A stretch of DNA of 64,000 nt, taken from Acidithiobacillus sp. HP-2. GTDB lineage: Bacteria; Pseudomonadota; Gammaproteobacteria; Acidithiobacillales; Acidithiobacillaceae. The notes beneath the pieces are model-generated. The model was not told the DNA's origin and made no database searches. It worked only from the letters and a program-made list of their open reading frames with translations. Shown in pieces: positions 16,416-25,277 of this stretch (position 1 is the stretch's first letter; each line of letters begins with the position of its first letter). The translations under genes and the position numbers were made by a program. The stretch lies in assembly GCF_015100155.1 (NCBI RefSeq), contig NZ_JACKZA010000001.1:62001-126000 (forward strand), given 5' to 3'.

Positions 16416-17519
16416 TTAGTGCGCTCCGTAGGCCATCTTTTTACTGAAGCGGCCACGGAATACCCAAATCTGATACCAGTTGTACATGATCATGATGGGG
16501 AAGAAGCCCGTCATGAACAGGGTGAATACGGCAATGGAATCTGCCGGATTGGCCGCCTGCACAATGGTCCAGGTATTAGGCACCACGTAGGGGAAAATGG
16601 TCGCCCACATGGCCGCCCACAACAGGGCCACCACGCCAATACCCCACATCATCGCGCTGAAGTCCTTACGTACGGAGTGATTGGTGGAGGACTTGAAGGC
16701 GAAAATGAGCACGATAATGAACCAGATCAACCAGATCCACCAATCCGAACCGGTCCACTTGGCAGCCGCCCAGGGGAAGATGGCATAAGACCAGATCAGC
16801 GTCACCACAATGGCGGCCAATGCCAGCAAAGAAACGATGTTTGTCCAGGCGCGGGCCCGTTCATGAATGGAATCACCGGGAATGAAGCGGGCACATAAAT
16901 ACAGCCCCCCGGCAAGACTGGCGGCGATAACGGCACCAACCCCCGTCCAGATGGAGAAAGGCGTCAAAAAGTCGAGGATCCCTCCCGAAAAATGCATGAC
17001 AGGAGTGGTGTAATCCTGGGCAAAAACGCCATGGGCGGCGAGGCCAGACTGCATGGCCAATCCCGATTTCATGGGAAAACCCTGGAGGGTAGCACCCAAT
17101 GAAACACCGGCAAAAAAGGTCGCAAATAAACTGCCGACAGCAAACGCCCAACCCCAGAACCGTTTGCTTTTCTTGGCATGAATGTGAAATTCGAAGGCCA
17201 CTGCCCGGGCAATAATGCCCCAGAGCGCAAACATCAGTGGAATCATCAGATAATTGAAAGCCGAACCGTAAACCAGTGGAAAGGCGCCGAAAAGCACGCC
17301 ACCTGCCACGACCAGCCAGCTTTCATTACCGTCCCACATGCCGGCCATGGAGGCCATAATGGCGCCGCGTTCTTCTTCGTCCTTGGAAAACACAGCGAAA
17401 ATGCCAGCGCCCAGGTCCGTACCGTCCGTGGCGATGTACAGGAAAAAAGCGAGTGAAAGGAGCAGCCACCACCAGGTCGTCAATGTCCCGGCGATGCGTC
17501 CTATTGATAAAAGATCCAT
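16416..17519 (-). CDS. cydB: Cytochrome bd-type quinol oxidase subunit II
   Basis: Membrane subunit stabilising the haem-bearing CydA. The 367-residue protein has about nine hydrophobic segments. It opens with a tryptophan-rich helix followed by LYIATDGTDLGAGI, the family signature near residues 28-41, then GMWDGNESWLVVAGG near 60-74. GGAG stands eight bases before the ATG. It lies 71 bp after cydA on the same strand, separated by a strong hairpin, and is followed by a terminator, so the operon is cydA-cydB. No small CydX-like gene was found between or after them. Confidence 0.93.
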   Translation of the reverse strand: MDLLSIGRIAGTLTTWWWLLLSLAFFLYIATDGTDLGAGIFAVFSKDEEERGAIMASMAGMWDGNESWLVVAGGVLFGAFPLVYGSAFNYLMIPLMFALWGIIARAVAFEFHIHAKKSKRFWGWAFAVGSLFATFFAGVSLGATLQGFPMKSGLAMQSGLAAHGVFAQDYTTPVMHFSGGILDFLTPFSIWTGVGAVIAASLAGGLYLCARFIPGDSIHERARAWTNIVSLLALAAIVVTLIWSYAIFPWAAAKWTGSDWWIWLIWFIIVLIFAFKSSTNHSVRKDFSAMMWGIGVVALLWAAMWATIFPYVVPNTWTIVQAANPADSIAVFTLFMTGFFPIMIMYNWYQIWVFRGRFSKKMAYGAH

Positions 17520-17540
17520 AAATGACTCCAGTAGCTTGTG

Positions 17541-17559
17541 CGGGGAGCTCTGCTCCCCG
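17541..17559 (-). other. Intercistronic hairpin between cydA and cydB
   Basis: CGGGGAGC (17541-17548) and GCTCCCCG (17552-17559) form a perfect 8-bp stem with a three-base loop. No T-tract follows on the minus strand, so it more likely stabilises mRNA or tunes the cydA:cydB ratio than terminates transcription. Confidence 0.65.
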
Positions 17560-17590
17560 TCATGATTTTGAAAACGTCAGAAAGCGCTGA

Positions 17591-19057
17591 TCAGCGATCC
17601 GAACGCAACATGGGCTTGCTGGCGAAGGTCGGCGTCACATGACCGCCACCGGCTTTAACATCTGCAGCATCCGCATGATCATGATCAAACAGCGTGCTGG
17701 AGTCTGGAATTCCATCCACCCCTTTCTTGATGACGCGCGTAAAGAAGTACCAGGAACCTGCCCACACGGTGAGTTCGAAAATGATGTAACCCACCCACCA
17801 GATGATTTCCATGGCGACAGGCATATGGCTGGTTCCCTGATAGGTCCGCATCAGGCCGTTAACCACCCAGGGTTGCCGTCCCACTTCACGGGTCCACCAA
17901 CCACACCAGATGGCCAGGTAAGGCAGGAATGCAGAGAACACCAGAGCCCGCAGAAACCAGGGGCGCTTACGCAATTCTGTAGCATTGAGCTTGCCACGCA
18001 GGCGCAACCAGTTACCCCAGATGGCGATAAAGAAGAGGAAGAAGCCGATGGCTACCATGACCCGGAAAGAGTAGAAAGGTACCCAGACATCGGGGCGATC
18101 TTTGGCCGGGAAGCTGTCCATGCCCGTAACCTTACCATTCAGGGTATGGGTTTCGAGCAGGCTCAGTACATGCGGAATGGTAATCGCAAACACATTACCG
18201 TCATTTTTGGCGTTGGGAATGGCAATCAGATGCCAGCCGGTATTCACTTTGCCATCGGGCAAATAGGTGTGATAGTGGCCTTCCATAGCCGCCAATGAAG
18301 TCGGCTGGGTATGGGCGACTACACGACCAATACTGTCACCAATGAAAATCTGCAAAGGCGTAACAATGATCAAGGCCAACAGTGCTGGTTTAAGCAGCTT
18401 GGTGAAAAGGTCAGCGTTACGGTTTTTCAAAATGAAAAATCCGCTGAGTCCAACCAGTACAAATAATGCCAATTCCACAGTGGCCACCCACATGTGAGGA
18501 AAGCCCCACTGGAAATTGTCATTGAGAATGGCATTCCACCAGTTGGTCACCTGGAACAGTCCATCTTTCAGGACAACGCCATCAGGCGTCTGCATCCAGG
18601 AGTTGGCTACCAGAATCCACATGGCCGACAAGGAAGAAGACAACCCGACGTTGAAAGTGGCAAACAAATGCATGCCCTTGCTGATCTTGCCCCAGCCAAA
18701 CACCATCAGGCCGATGAAACCGGCCTCATACATAAAGGCGGTAATGGTTTCAAAGCCAAGGATGTTGCCGAAGAAGGGGCCGACGGCCTGAGAGAAAGGA
18801 CCATAAAGAATACCAAAGGCCATTTCCATGGTGACGCCGGTGGCGACACCTGCGCCAAAATTGATGATGAAGATTTTTTCTACAAAGCGGTTGAGTTTGT
18901 ACCAACGCTCATTGCCAGTACGTAGCCAGGCGACTTCCATGATGAAGAGCAGCCAGGACATGCCGATCGTCATAGGCGTCCAGAGAATGTGCATGGAAGT
19001 AATCCAGGCAAAATCCAGACGGCTGAGCAAGATCGGGAGAGAGTTTTCGATGATCAT
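17591..19057 (-). CDS. cydA: Cytochrome bd-type quinol oxidase subunit I (short Q-loop, CIO-like)
   Basis: Haem-carrying subunit that oxidises quinol and reduces O2 to water. The start chosen is MIIENSLPIL at 19055-19057, because E. coli CydA-type proteins begin just before SRLxFA; the open frame runs 20 codons further without homology. Key residues: His near 23 in SMHILWTP (haem b595 ligand position), a conserved His in GFPHMWVATVEL (b558), and GRQPW in the quinol-binding loop. The 488-residue length and GRQPW motif indicate the short Q-loop of cyanide-insensitive oxidases. The divergent gene at 19310 shares its promoter region. Likely important at low oxygen or under sulfur/iron stress (inference). 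Confidence 0.93.
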   Translation of the reverse strand: MIIENSLPILLSRLDFAWITSMHILWTPMTIGMSWLLFIMEVAWLRTGNERWYKLNRFVEKIFIINFGAGVATGVTMEMAFGILYGPFSQAVGPFFGNILGFETITAFMYEAGFIGLMVFGWGKISKGMHLFATFNVGLSSSLSAMWILVANSWMQTPDGVVLKDGLFQVTNWWNAILNDNFQWGFPHMWVATVELALFVLVGLSGFFILKNRNADLFTKLLKPALLALIIVTPLQIFIGDSIGRVVAHTQPTSLAAMEGHYHTYLPDGKVNTGWHLIAIPNAKNDGNVFAITIPHVLSLLETHTLNGKVTGMDSFPAKDRPDVWVPFYSFRVMVAIGFFLFFIAIWGNWLRLRGKLNATELRKRPWFLRALVFSAFLPYLAIWCGWWTREVGRQPWVVNGLMRTYQGTSHMPVAMEIIWWVGYIIFELTVWAGSWYFFTRVIKKGVDGIPDSSTLFDHDHADAADVKAGGGHVTPTFASKPMLRSDR

Positions 19058-19309
19058 AACTTCCACCCCATAAATTTTGTGAATAAGACAAACTTTGTTG
19101 CACCGACACTCTTGCAAGGCTTATGCCAATATTACTAATTACTGTAATGCTTTGAATTCTGTTCGACTGGTCGGATGTTTGCATCATTTGCGGTTGATAT
19201 GCACCGCCATAAAGTGGTTTAAAACCACCAGTGGTGAAAATTAAATACAACAAAAAAGTGTTATTATTTTTTTATATTATCTATTTCGTTTATCAGGAGG
19301 CGCTGATAA
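19058..19309. promoter_or_regulatory. Divergent promoter region of cydA and the DUF455 gene
   Basis: A 252-bp AT-rich region. It contains a palindrome GTGGTTT-A-AAACCAC at 19214-19228 and the TTTATCAG/CTGATAAA palindrome described separately. I could not assign -35/-10 elements with confidence, nor a known FNR or ArcA site. Confidence 0.4.
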
Positions 19310-19310
19310 A
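19289..19310 (+). promoter_or_regulatory. Palindrome enclosing the ribosome-binding site of the DUF455 gene
   Basis: TTTATCAG (19289-19296) and CTGATAAA (19303-19310) are perfect 8-bp inverted repeats. The loop GAGGCG holds part of the strong AGGAGG ribosome site, and the last A of the right arm is the first base of the ATG. It could be an RNA hairpin limiting start access, or a repressor operator. Confidence 0.6.
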
Positions 19311-20251
19311 TGGCTTTCCACAGAATCAGGCAGCGCATGTGTTATATTCTGTGTTTTGAATGGTCCGGAAACAGGTGCGTTGACATGATGCATGTCACTG
19401 AAGAAAAGCAGCATCGGGATTTTGCTACAGAGGTGTTGAGCGCGCTGTTAGCCACAGACCCAAACGAAAAAGTGACACAGGTTCGGGCACTGCACTGTAC
19501 GGGTGCAGTGCAGGTGGTACTGTTGCCTTGTCCCGGTATCCCGGGGCGACCTGCCCGTCCTGAGCTGGTCGCGCCCAAAAAACTACCCAGACGCCGGGCG
19601 CTGAGCACCCAGGCCGGTCGTTTTGCCCTGCTCCATGCCTTGGCTCACATTGAATTTAATGCCATTAACCTGGCTTTGGATGCGCTTTGCCGTTTTGTCG
19701 GTCTGCCCGTAGCCTATTACCAGGACTGGCTGCAGGTTGCCCAGGAAGAGGCGGAACATTTTGTTCTGCTGCGCGGGCTGCTCCAGGCTATGGGTGGTGA
19801 TTATGGTGATTTACCTGCCCATGATGGTCTCTGGGAAATGGCTATGGATACAGCGACTGATCCTCTGGAGCGTATGGCGCTGGTACCGCGTGTTCTCGAG
19901 GCGCGAGGTCTGGATGTGACTCCGGCTATCCGCGAGCGATTGCAGGAGGCAGGAGATTGCGCCGCCGCCGCTGTGCTGGAACGTATTGAAAGCGATGAGC
20001 GTGGTCATGTAGCCATTGGGAGTCGCTGGTTCCGTTATTTGTGCAAACAACGTGGATTGGATGCAGAACAGGCTTTTCGCCAGTTGCTGCAGGAACGCTA
20101 CCGGGGCCGTATTCAGGGGCCGTTGGCCCTGGAAGCGCGGCGCGCCGGAGGTTTTTCCGAACAGGAGTTGCTGTGGTTACAAGAATGTGTCGCCCAGAAT
20201 CAGCGCCCGGTGATGGGTTCTGCGGCGGAGGAGAAATCGGCGCATGTCTGA
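19310..20251 (+). CDS. DUF455 family ferritin-like protein
   Basis: A 313-residue protein of the DUF455 (COG2833) family, whose fold is ferritin-like; the substrate is unknown. Visible putative metal-site elements in order: [16 protein letters not shown] (His/Glu, near 108-123), [15 protein letters not shown] (Glu-x-x-His, near 143-157) and [15 protein letters not shown] (Glu/His, near 228-242), as in a di-iron four-helix bundle. The start chosen has a strong AGGAGG nine bases upstream. An internal MMHVTEEK about 25 codons later is an alternative, closer to typical N-termini. The last eight bases overlap tsaD. A role in tRNA modification by association with tsaD is only a guess. Confidence 0.75.
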   Translation: MAFHRIRQRMCYILCFEWSGNRCVDMMHVTEEKQHRDFATEVLSALLATDPNEKVTQVRALHCTGAVQVVLLPCPGIPGRPARPELVAPKKLPRRRALSTQAGRFALLHALAHIEFNAINLALDALCRFVGLPVAYYQDWLQVAQEEAEHFVLLRGLLQAMGGDYGDLPAHDGLWEMAMDTATDPLERMALVPRVLEARGLDVTPAIRERLQEAGDCAAAAVLERIESDERGHVAIGSRWFRYLCKQRGLDAEQAFRQLLQERYRGRIQGPLALEARRAGGFSEQELLWLQECVAQNQRPVMGSAAEEKSAHV

Positions 20252-21263
20252 ATCGGCCACCACCCGTATTCTGGGTATTGAAAGCTCCTGTGATGAGACC
20301 GGCCTGGCTCTGTATGACACCCTCCAGGGTTTGCTGGGTGAAGTCCTGTTCAGCCAGATTGATCTGCATGCGCCTTACGGCGGGGTGGTTCCAGAGCTGG
20401 CCTCCCGGGATCATGTGCGCCGGCTACCGCTGCTGCTGGAACAACTCATGCTGCAAACCGGGGGGCAACGCCCCGATGCCGTAGCCGTCACGGCGGGGCC
20501 GGGATTGATTGGCGCCTTGCTGGTGGGCGTGAATTTTGCGAGGGCGCTGGCCTTTGCCTGGGATATTCCGGTTATTCCCGTTCATCATCTGGAAGGGCAC
20601 CTGCTTGCCCCCCTGCTCAATGGCGTGGTGCCCTTTCCTGCGGTGGCTTTATTGGTTTCCGGTGGGCATACCATGCTTATTGAAGTGCGGGGGCTGGGTG
20701 ATTATGTTTTGCTGGGTGAGACCCTGGATGACGCAGCTGGTGAGGCTTTCGATAAAGCCGCTAAAATGCTGGGACTAGGTTATCCAGGAGGGCCGGCTCT
20801 GGCAGCTCTGGCGGAAGGTGGTGACCCCGAGGCATTTCGTTTGCCAAGACCTCTTTTGGATCGTCCTGGCATGGACTTCAGCTTCAGCGGGTTGAAAACA
20901 GCCTTTCGTCTGGCCTCCATGAAAGTCCCTGAAGAGGATATGACCCAGAGAAAAAATCTGGCTGCCAGTTTTCAGCAGGCGGTGGTCGACACCCTGTTTC
21001 GGAAATGCCAGCGCGCCTTGCAACACACCGGTCTGAAGCGTTTGATTGTGGCGGGCGGGGTGGGAGCCAATCGTGCCTTGCGCAATGCTTTGCAAAGCCT
21101 GGCTGCAGAGGGCGTAGAATTATGTATCGCCGATTTGGCCCATTGTACGGATAATGCCGCAATGATTGCCCTGGCTGGCGCCCTGCATCCCGAAATGGCC
21201 CAGTCTGCCAGTGCCGATTTCCCGGTACGGGCGCGTTGGTCGCTGGTCAAGGAGGAAGCATGA
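20244..21263 (+). CDS. tsaD: tRNA threonylcarbamoyladenosine transferase subunit TsaD
   Basis: Transfers threonylcarbamoyl to A37 of ANN-decoding tRNAs, working with TsaB and TsaE. The 339-residue length is standard. It begins [17 protein letters not shown], the family N-terminus. [14 protein letters not shown] follows, then the metal-binding HHLEGH near residue 113. The ASKHA nucleotide-site segments [12 protein letters not shown] and [10 protein letters not shown] and the C-terminal [12 protein letters not shown] with its conserved Asp are present. It overlaps the DUF455 gene by eight bases and is translationally coupled to the next gene by ATGA overlap. Confidence 0.96.
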   Translation: MSESATTRILGIESSCDETGLALYDTLQGLLGEVLFSQIDLHAPYGGVVPELASRDHVRRLPLLLEQLMLQTGGQRPDAVAVTAGPGLIGALLVGVNFARALAFAWDIPVIPVHHLEGHLLAPLLNGVVPFPAVALLVSGGHTMLIEVRGLGDYVLLGETLDDAAGEAFDKAAKMLGLGYPGGPALAALAEGGDPEAFRLPRPLLDRPGMDFSFSGLKTAFRLASMKVPEEDMTQRKNLAASFQQAVVDTLFRKCQRALQHTGLKRLIVAGGVGANRALRNALQSLAAEGVELCIADLAHCTDNAAMIALAGALHPEMAQSASADFPVRARWSLVKEEA

Positions 21264-21790
21264 CGGGTGAATCTTTTTCTCTGGATACGGTGGTTGAAGA
21301 ACGGGCCGCCGTCGATCCGGATTTTCAGCAAGGTCTGGACTGGCAGCAGACCGGTCATCCCGAAGAAGCGGCAGAAGCCTTCAGGCGTTCATTGGACGCG
21401 GATCCTGGCAGCGCATTGATCTGGACGTTTTATGCCTGGGCACTGGCGGCATCGGGGGACAGTCATGGCGCAATTGCCGCCTGCCGACGGGCCATCGCCT
21501 GTGACGCCGAGTGGGGACAGGCCTGGAATGATCTTGGCGAATACCTCATGGATACCGGACGGGAAAATGAAGCTCTTTTTGTGATTCGGCGGGCGCTGAA
21601 ATCCCGGCATTTTGATGCGCCGCATCTGGCGCAAATGAATCTGGCGCGCTATTACCTGCATCAGGGCAGCATGCGCCGTGCCCTGGCCGCTGCTCAGGAA
21701 GCGCAGCATTTGGCGCCTGGATTTCGTCCTGCCGAAAAGCTGGCGCAATGGATAGACGAACGCATGCAGGAATGGAATATCCGCGATTAG
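21260..21790 (+). CDS. TPR-repeat protein
   Basis: Cytoplasmic protein of 176 residues built mainly of tetratricopeptide repeats: [64 protein letters not shown], and two further units. The start ATG overlaps the tsaD stop (ATGA) with GGAGGA just upstream; an earlier in-frame ATG exists inside tsaD but lacks support. No signal peptide is seen. Its partner is unknown. Its last four bases overlap the convergent plsY gene. Confidence 0.75.
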   Translation: MTGESFSLDTVVEERAAVDPDFQQGLDWQQTGHPEEAAEAFRRSLDADPGSALIWTFYAWALAASGDSHGAIAACRRAIACDAEWGQAWNDLGEYLMDTGRENEALFVIRRALKSRHFDAPHLAQMNLARYYLHQGSMRRALAAAQEAQHLAPGFRPAEKLAQWIDERMQEWNIRD

Positions 21791-22383
21791 GATTTTTTGA
21801 AGGGCGTTTCGCGGCCATCGAGCAGGCGCTGAATATTACTGCGATGCCGCCAGAGGATCAGGATGACCAGCACGATAATCAGGGCATGCAGGCTGCTGCT
21901 GGCAGACAAAGCAAAAACAAGGGGGATCGAGCTGGTGGCGGCCAGCAGCGCGGCGAGGGAGGACACCCGCATGACGGCAAAAACCACTATCCATACACCC
22001 AGCACCGATAATCCCAGTAACGGCATCAGCGCCAGCAGGGTACCCATGGCCGTAGCCACTCCCTTACCCCCCCGAAATCCAAAATAAACGGGATACAAAT
22101 GGCCGAGAAAGGTCGCCAGTGCGACGGCGGCCAGGATCCAGCCTTCCGCACCCAGCCATCGGGCGACCACAACGGGAATGACGCCTTTGATCAGATCGCC
22201 ACAAAGCGTCAGGGCTGCGGCCTTTTTGCCGCCGATGCGCAGAATGTTGGTTGCCCCCGGATTCCCGGATCCGGATTGCCGGGGATCACCCAGGCCCATG
22301 GCGCGACCTACCAGAATGGCGGTCGCGACAGAGCCGATCAGGTAGGCACCCACAATGAAAACAATATCAATAATGACAGACAT
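21787..22383 (-). CDS. plsY: Glycerol-3-phosphate acyltransferase PlsY
   Basis: Inner-membrane enzyme that transfers an acyl group from acyl-phosphate to glycerol-3-phosphate, the first step of phospholipid synthesis. The 198-residue protein has about five hydrophobic segments. Family motifs are GSVATAILVGRAMGLGDPRQSGSGNPGATN (near 17-46), a Lys/Asp-containing GDLIKGVIPV, and GHLYPVYFGFRGGKGVATAMG, which are the acyl-phosphate and glycerol-phosphate sites. It is divergent from folB with a 66-bp shared promoter region and converges on the TPR gene with a four-base overlap. Confidence 0.95.
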   Translation of the reverse strand: MSVIIDIVFIVGAYLIGSVATAILVGRAMGLGDPRQSGSGNPGATNILRIGGKKAAALTLCGDLIKGVIPVVVARWLGAEGWILAAVALATFLGHLYPVYFGFRGGKGVATAMGTLLALMPLLGLSVLGVWIVVFAVMRVSSLAALLAATSSIPLVFALSASSSLHALIIVLVILILWRHRSNIQRLLDGRETPFKKS

Positions 22384-22408
22384 GCAGTGCGTTGGCCCGG
22401 AAAAGCGC

Positions 22409-22445
22409 TATTATAGGCCCAGACGCGACGCCTTGTCGCATTTTT
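22409..22445 (+). promoter_or_regulatory. Putative promoter -10 and leader hairpin of folB
   Basis: TATTATA at 22409-22415 could be a -10 element. Ten bases on, GCGAC (22425-22429) and GTCGC (22435-22439) form a stem followed by ATTTTT, ending just before the folB start. This looks like a small terminator or attenuator in the leader. Confidence 0.35.
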
Positions 22446-22449
22446 CGGG

Positions 22450-22809
22450 ATGCCTATGGATATTCTTTTTGTGCGGGAGCTGAAAGTAGATACCCGCATC
22501 GGTATTTATGACTGGGAACGGCAGGTCAAGCAGACCGTTTTGATTGATCTGGAAATTGCCGCCGACACCCATGCTGCCGCCCAATCGGACAAGGTGGAGC
22601 AAACCATCAATTATCAGACGGTCTGTCAACGCCTGGTCAGTCACATCAGTGCTTCTGAAGTGGAGCTGGTGGAAACACTGGCCGAGCAGATTGCCGATAT
22701 TATCCGGGGTGAATTCGCTGCACGTTGGGTACAGGTGACGGTGCACAAACCGGCGGCGGTGCGGGGCACCCGTGATGTAGGGGTACGCATAGAAAGGGGC
22801 AAGGATTAA
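22450..22809 (+). CDS. folB: Dihydroneopterin aldolase FolB
   Basis: Cleaves 7,8-dihydroneopterin to 6-hydroxymethyl-dihydropterin and glycolaldehyde in folate synthesis. The 119-residue length is normal. Motifs: [22 protein letters not shown] with the conserved Glu-x-x-Gln/Lys region, a TINYQTV segment, [13 protein letters not shown], and the C-terminal HKPAAVRG carrying the catalytic Lys. Either ATG 22450 or 22456 could be used; the second has GGGAT in front. It overlaps convergent rimO by four bases. A pteridine-reductase-like gene lies 2 kb away on the other strand. Confidence 0.93.
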   Translation: MPMDILFVRELKVDTRIGIYDWERQVKQTVLIDLEIAADTHAAAQSDKVEQTINYQTVCQRLVSHISASEVELVETLAEQIADIIRGEFAARWVQVTVHKPAAVRGTRDVGVRIERGKD

Positions 22810-24149
22810 CCCAGGCTGAAACAGTCTGCGTACAGGTCGTGGTCGTCCGCCCGGGTGATCTGCACGGCCAGGCGATCACCGACCTTGAGGCCGCCCGCAT
22901 TACTCAGGTGGACCACACCGTCTATTTCCGGCGCATCGCTGACCGAGCGGGCTATGGCCCGGCCCCCGCGTTCCAGGGCATCTACCAGCACCTCACGACG
23001 CTGACCCACATGGCGCTGGAGCCGTGCACGGCTGATGCCTTCCTGCACCCGCATGAATTCGCCGCGACGTTCTTCCCTGACTGCTTCCGGAACGGCACCG
23101 GGCAAGGCGTTGGCGGGTGCGCCTTCGACCGGAGAGTAGGCAAAACAGCCCACCCGGTCCAGTTCGGCAACGCGCAGAAAATCCAGCAGTTCTGAAAATT
23201 CGGCTTCGGTTTCACCGGGAAAACCGACAATAAAAGTGCTGCGGATGGTCAAATCGGGCACCTGTTGCCGCCAATGGGCAATGCGCTCCAGCGTTTTTTC
23301 GGCAGCAGCAGGGCGGCGCATGGCCTTGAGAATCCGGGGGCTACCATGCTGCAGGGGCGCATCCAGATAAGGCAGGATTTTTCCCTCTGCCATGAGCGGC
23401 AGCAATTCATCAATATGGGGGTAGGGGTACACATAGTGCAAACGCACCCAGACACCCAACTCTCCCAGTGCCGCACAAAGATCGGTGATCCGGGTTTTGA
23501 TGGGGCGCCCATCGTGAAAGGCCGTGCGATATTTGCGGTCGACGCCGTAAGCTCCGGTGTCCTGGGAAATCACCAGCAATTCCTGGACGCCTCCAGAAAC
23601 CAGGGCTTCGGCTTCCCGCAAAATATCACCGGGTTCGCGACTGACCAGTTTGCCACGCATGCTGGGAATAATGCAGAAACTGCAGGACTGATTGCAGCCT
23701 TCGGAAATTTTCAGGTAAGCGTAGTGCGCCGGAGTCAGGCGCAGACCCTGGGGAGGAACCAGATCGGTATAGGGGTCATGGAGGGGCGGTAGCGCGCTGT
23801 GAATGGCCTCCAGTACCGCGCCAGACTGCTGTGGACCCGTAACGGCCAGCACCCTGGGGTGCACATTGCGGATAAAGTCCCCGTTATCCTTGGCCCCCAG
23901 ACAACCGGTGACGACCACCTTGCCATTTTCATCGAGGGCTTCGCCAATGGCTTCCAGCGATTCTGTCACCGCTGCGTCAATAAAACCGCAGGTGTTGACT
24001 ACCACCACATCGGCGTCGGCGTAATCGCCTACCAGCAGGTAGCCCTCAGCCCGCAACTGGGTAAGGATACGCTCGCTGTCCACGGTGGCTTTGGGGCAGC
24101 CCAGGCTGACGAAGCCGACTTTCGGGGTTTTGCCGGGATGCTTATTCAA
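22806..24149 (-). CDS. rimO: Ribosomal protein S12 methylthiotransferase RimO
   Basis: Radical-SAM enzyme that methylthiolates an aspartate of ribosomal protein S12. The 447-residue protein has the N-terminal methylthiotransferase domain with cluster cysteines C18, C54 and C83. The radical-SAM motif CNQSCSFC is at C152, C156 and C159, and a TRAM-like C-terminal domain follows (from about 380). [15 protein letters not shown] and NTCGFIDAA are RimO-specific compared with MiaB. Its ATG overlaps the stop of the upstream NifU-like gene, which could help supply Fe-S clusters (inference). It converges on folB. Confidence 0.96.
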   Translation of the reverse strand: MNKHPGKTPKVGFVSLGCPKATVDSERILTQLRAEGYLLVGDYADADVVVVNTCGFIDAAVTESLEAIGEALDENGKVVVTGCLGAKDNGDFIRNVHPRVLAVTGPQQSGAVLEAIHSALPPLHDPYTDLVPPQGLRLTPAHYAYLKISEGCNQSCSFCIIPSMRGKLVSREPGDILREAEALVSGGVQELLVISQDTGAYGVDRKYRTAFHDGRPIKTRITDLCAALGELGVWVRLHYVYPYPHIDELLPLMAEGKILPYLDAPLQHGSPRILKAMRRPAAAEKTLERIAHWRQQVPDLTIRSTFIVGFPGETEAEFSELLDFLRVAELDRVGCFAYSPVEGAPANALPGAVPEAVREERRGEFMRVQEGISRARLQRHVGQRREVLVDALERGGRAIARSVSDAPEIDGVVHLSNAGGLKVGDRLAVQITRADDHDLYADCFSLG

Positions 24150-24523
24150 AAGGTGTTACTCACGCTGACCACTCCGGGGACGGCGCCGACAATGCGTTCC
24201 ACCACCTGTTTGAGATCTATGACCGCGTTCGGACAACCCGCGCAGGCGCCCTTCATGCGCACCCGGACATCGCGCTGGACAATATCCACCAGCTCAATAT
24301 CGCCACCATCGCGCATGAGAATGCGGCGCACGGTGTGCACGGCTTCGGCGACCGCCTCGGGGTCGGGCAGGGGGTCATCCGGACCATAACGCTTCTGACG
24401 GTCCAGTCCACGGGCGGCCATGGCCTGGGCATGGGCAATTTTGGCTGCGGCCAGCGGGTCCTGCTCTTCCAGAGCATCCAGTTCTTCTTCGCTGTAAAAG
24501 CGGATGGGGGCTTTGCTATTCAT
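24146..24523 (-). CDS. NifU C-terminal-domain Fe-S scaffold-like protein
   Basis: Small 125-residue protein whose second half is a NifU C-terminal domain: [17 protein letters not shown] near 63-79, then [22 protein letters not shown] with the CxxC pair that holds a transferable Fe-S cluster. The N-terminal 50 residues ([23 protein letters not shown]) are charged and helical and not part of the classical domain. The start MNSKAPIRF at 24521-24523 is preferred to an upstream extension that runs into the neighbouring gene. It is translationally coupled to rimO, a double-cluster enzyme, so a dedicated Fe-S supply role is plausible. Confidence 0.85.
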   Translation of the reverse strand: MNSKAPIRFYSEEELDALEEQDPLAAAKIAHAQAMAARGLDRQKRYGPDDPLPDPEAVAEAVHTVRRILMRDGGDIELVDIVQRDVRVRMKGACAGCPNAVIDLKQVVERIVGAVPGVVSVSNTF

Positions 24524-24527
24524 GGAA

Positions 24528-25268
24528 TCAATATAACATGCGCCCGCCATCGACGACGAGGTTATGGCCGGTGGTATATTGGGCGTCAAAAAGCAGATAA
24601 GCCACCGCCGAGGCAATATCCTGAGGATTCCCTATCCGCTTCAGGGCGTTGCGCTCCAGCAGTGCCTGTTTATCTCCATCCGGAGGGTCATGATTTTCTG
24701 CCCAGAGCACTACGCCGGGAGAAACACTGTTGACGCGAATATCCGGACCGAGTTCTTTGGCCAGGGAGCGGGTCAGCGCCAGTAGACCCGCTTTAGTGAC
24801 GCTATAAGGCAAATAAGAGCGCAGGGGAATCTCGCCATGAATGTCACCGATGTTGACTACGGCTCCGTGACTGCGGCGTAAATGGGGGGCTGCTGCCTGG
24901 GTCAGGAACAGGGGCGCACGCAAATGAATGGCCTCCATTCGCTGCCAGTCCTCAGGCGTGATGTGCGCAAAAGGGCTGGACTGATAAATGGAGGCGTTAT
25001 TGACGAGACCATCCAGGCGGCCGAAATGCGCCACGCTGGCAGCAATGAGCTGGGCGGGGAAATCCACGGCGGCCAGATCCCCGGCGATCAGCAAACATTC
25101 TGTACGGTATTGATGGCGCAGTTCGGCGGCCAGGGCTTCGGCATCACTGCGGGATCGCCTATAATGCAGGACCAACCGGCCGCCTTCGGCGGCCAGTTGC
25201 CGGGCGATGGCGGCCCCCACCCTGCGGGCGGCGCCAGTGATCAGAACAACTTTTTCGGTAGCTTTCAA
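24528..25268 (-). CDS. Short-chain dehydrogenase, pteridine reductase (FolM)-like
   Basis: Classical SDR of 246 residues. The cofactor loop reads TGAARRVGAAIA (near 11-22). The Arg-rich TGxxRRxG form is typical of pteridine reductases and FolM, which use NADPH to reduce dihydropterins. NNAS lies near 92, and the catalytic Tyr/Lys is in YSVTK (near 156-160). The C-terminus VVDGGRMLY is family-like. Proximity to folB supports a folate/pterin role (dihydrofolate or dihydromonapterin reduction), but a general SDR cannot be excluded. It starts ten bases from the divergent midA-like gene and is followed by the NifU-like gene after four bases. Confidence 0.75.
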   Translation of the reverse strand: MKATEKVVLITGAARRVGAAIARQLAAEGGRLVLHYRRSRSDAEALAAELRHQYRTECLLIAGDLAAVDFPAQLIAASVAHFGRLDGLVNNASIYQSSPFAHITPEDWQRMEAIHLRAPLFLTQAAAPHLRRSHGAVVNIGDIHGEIPLRSYLPYSVTKAGLLALTRSLAKELGPDIRVNSVSPGVVLWAENHDPPDGDKQALLERNALKRIGNPQDIASAVAYLLFDAQYTTGHNLVVDGGRMLY

Positions 25269-25277
25269 GAGGATTCC

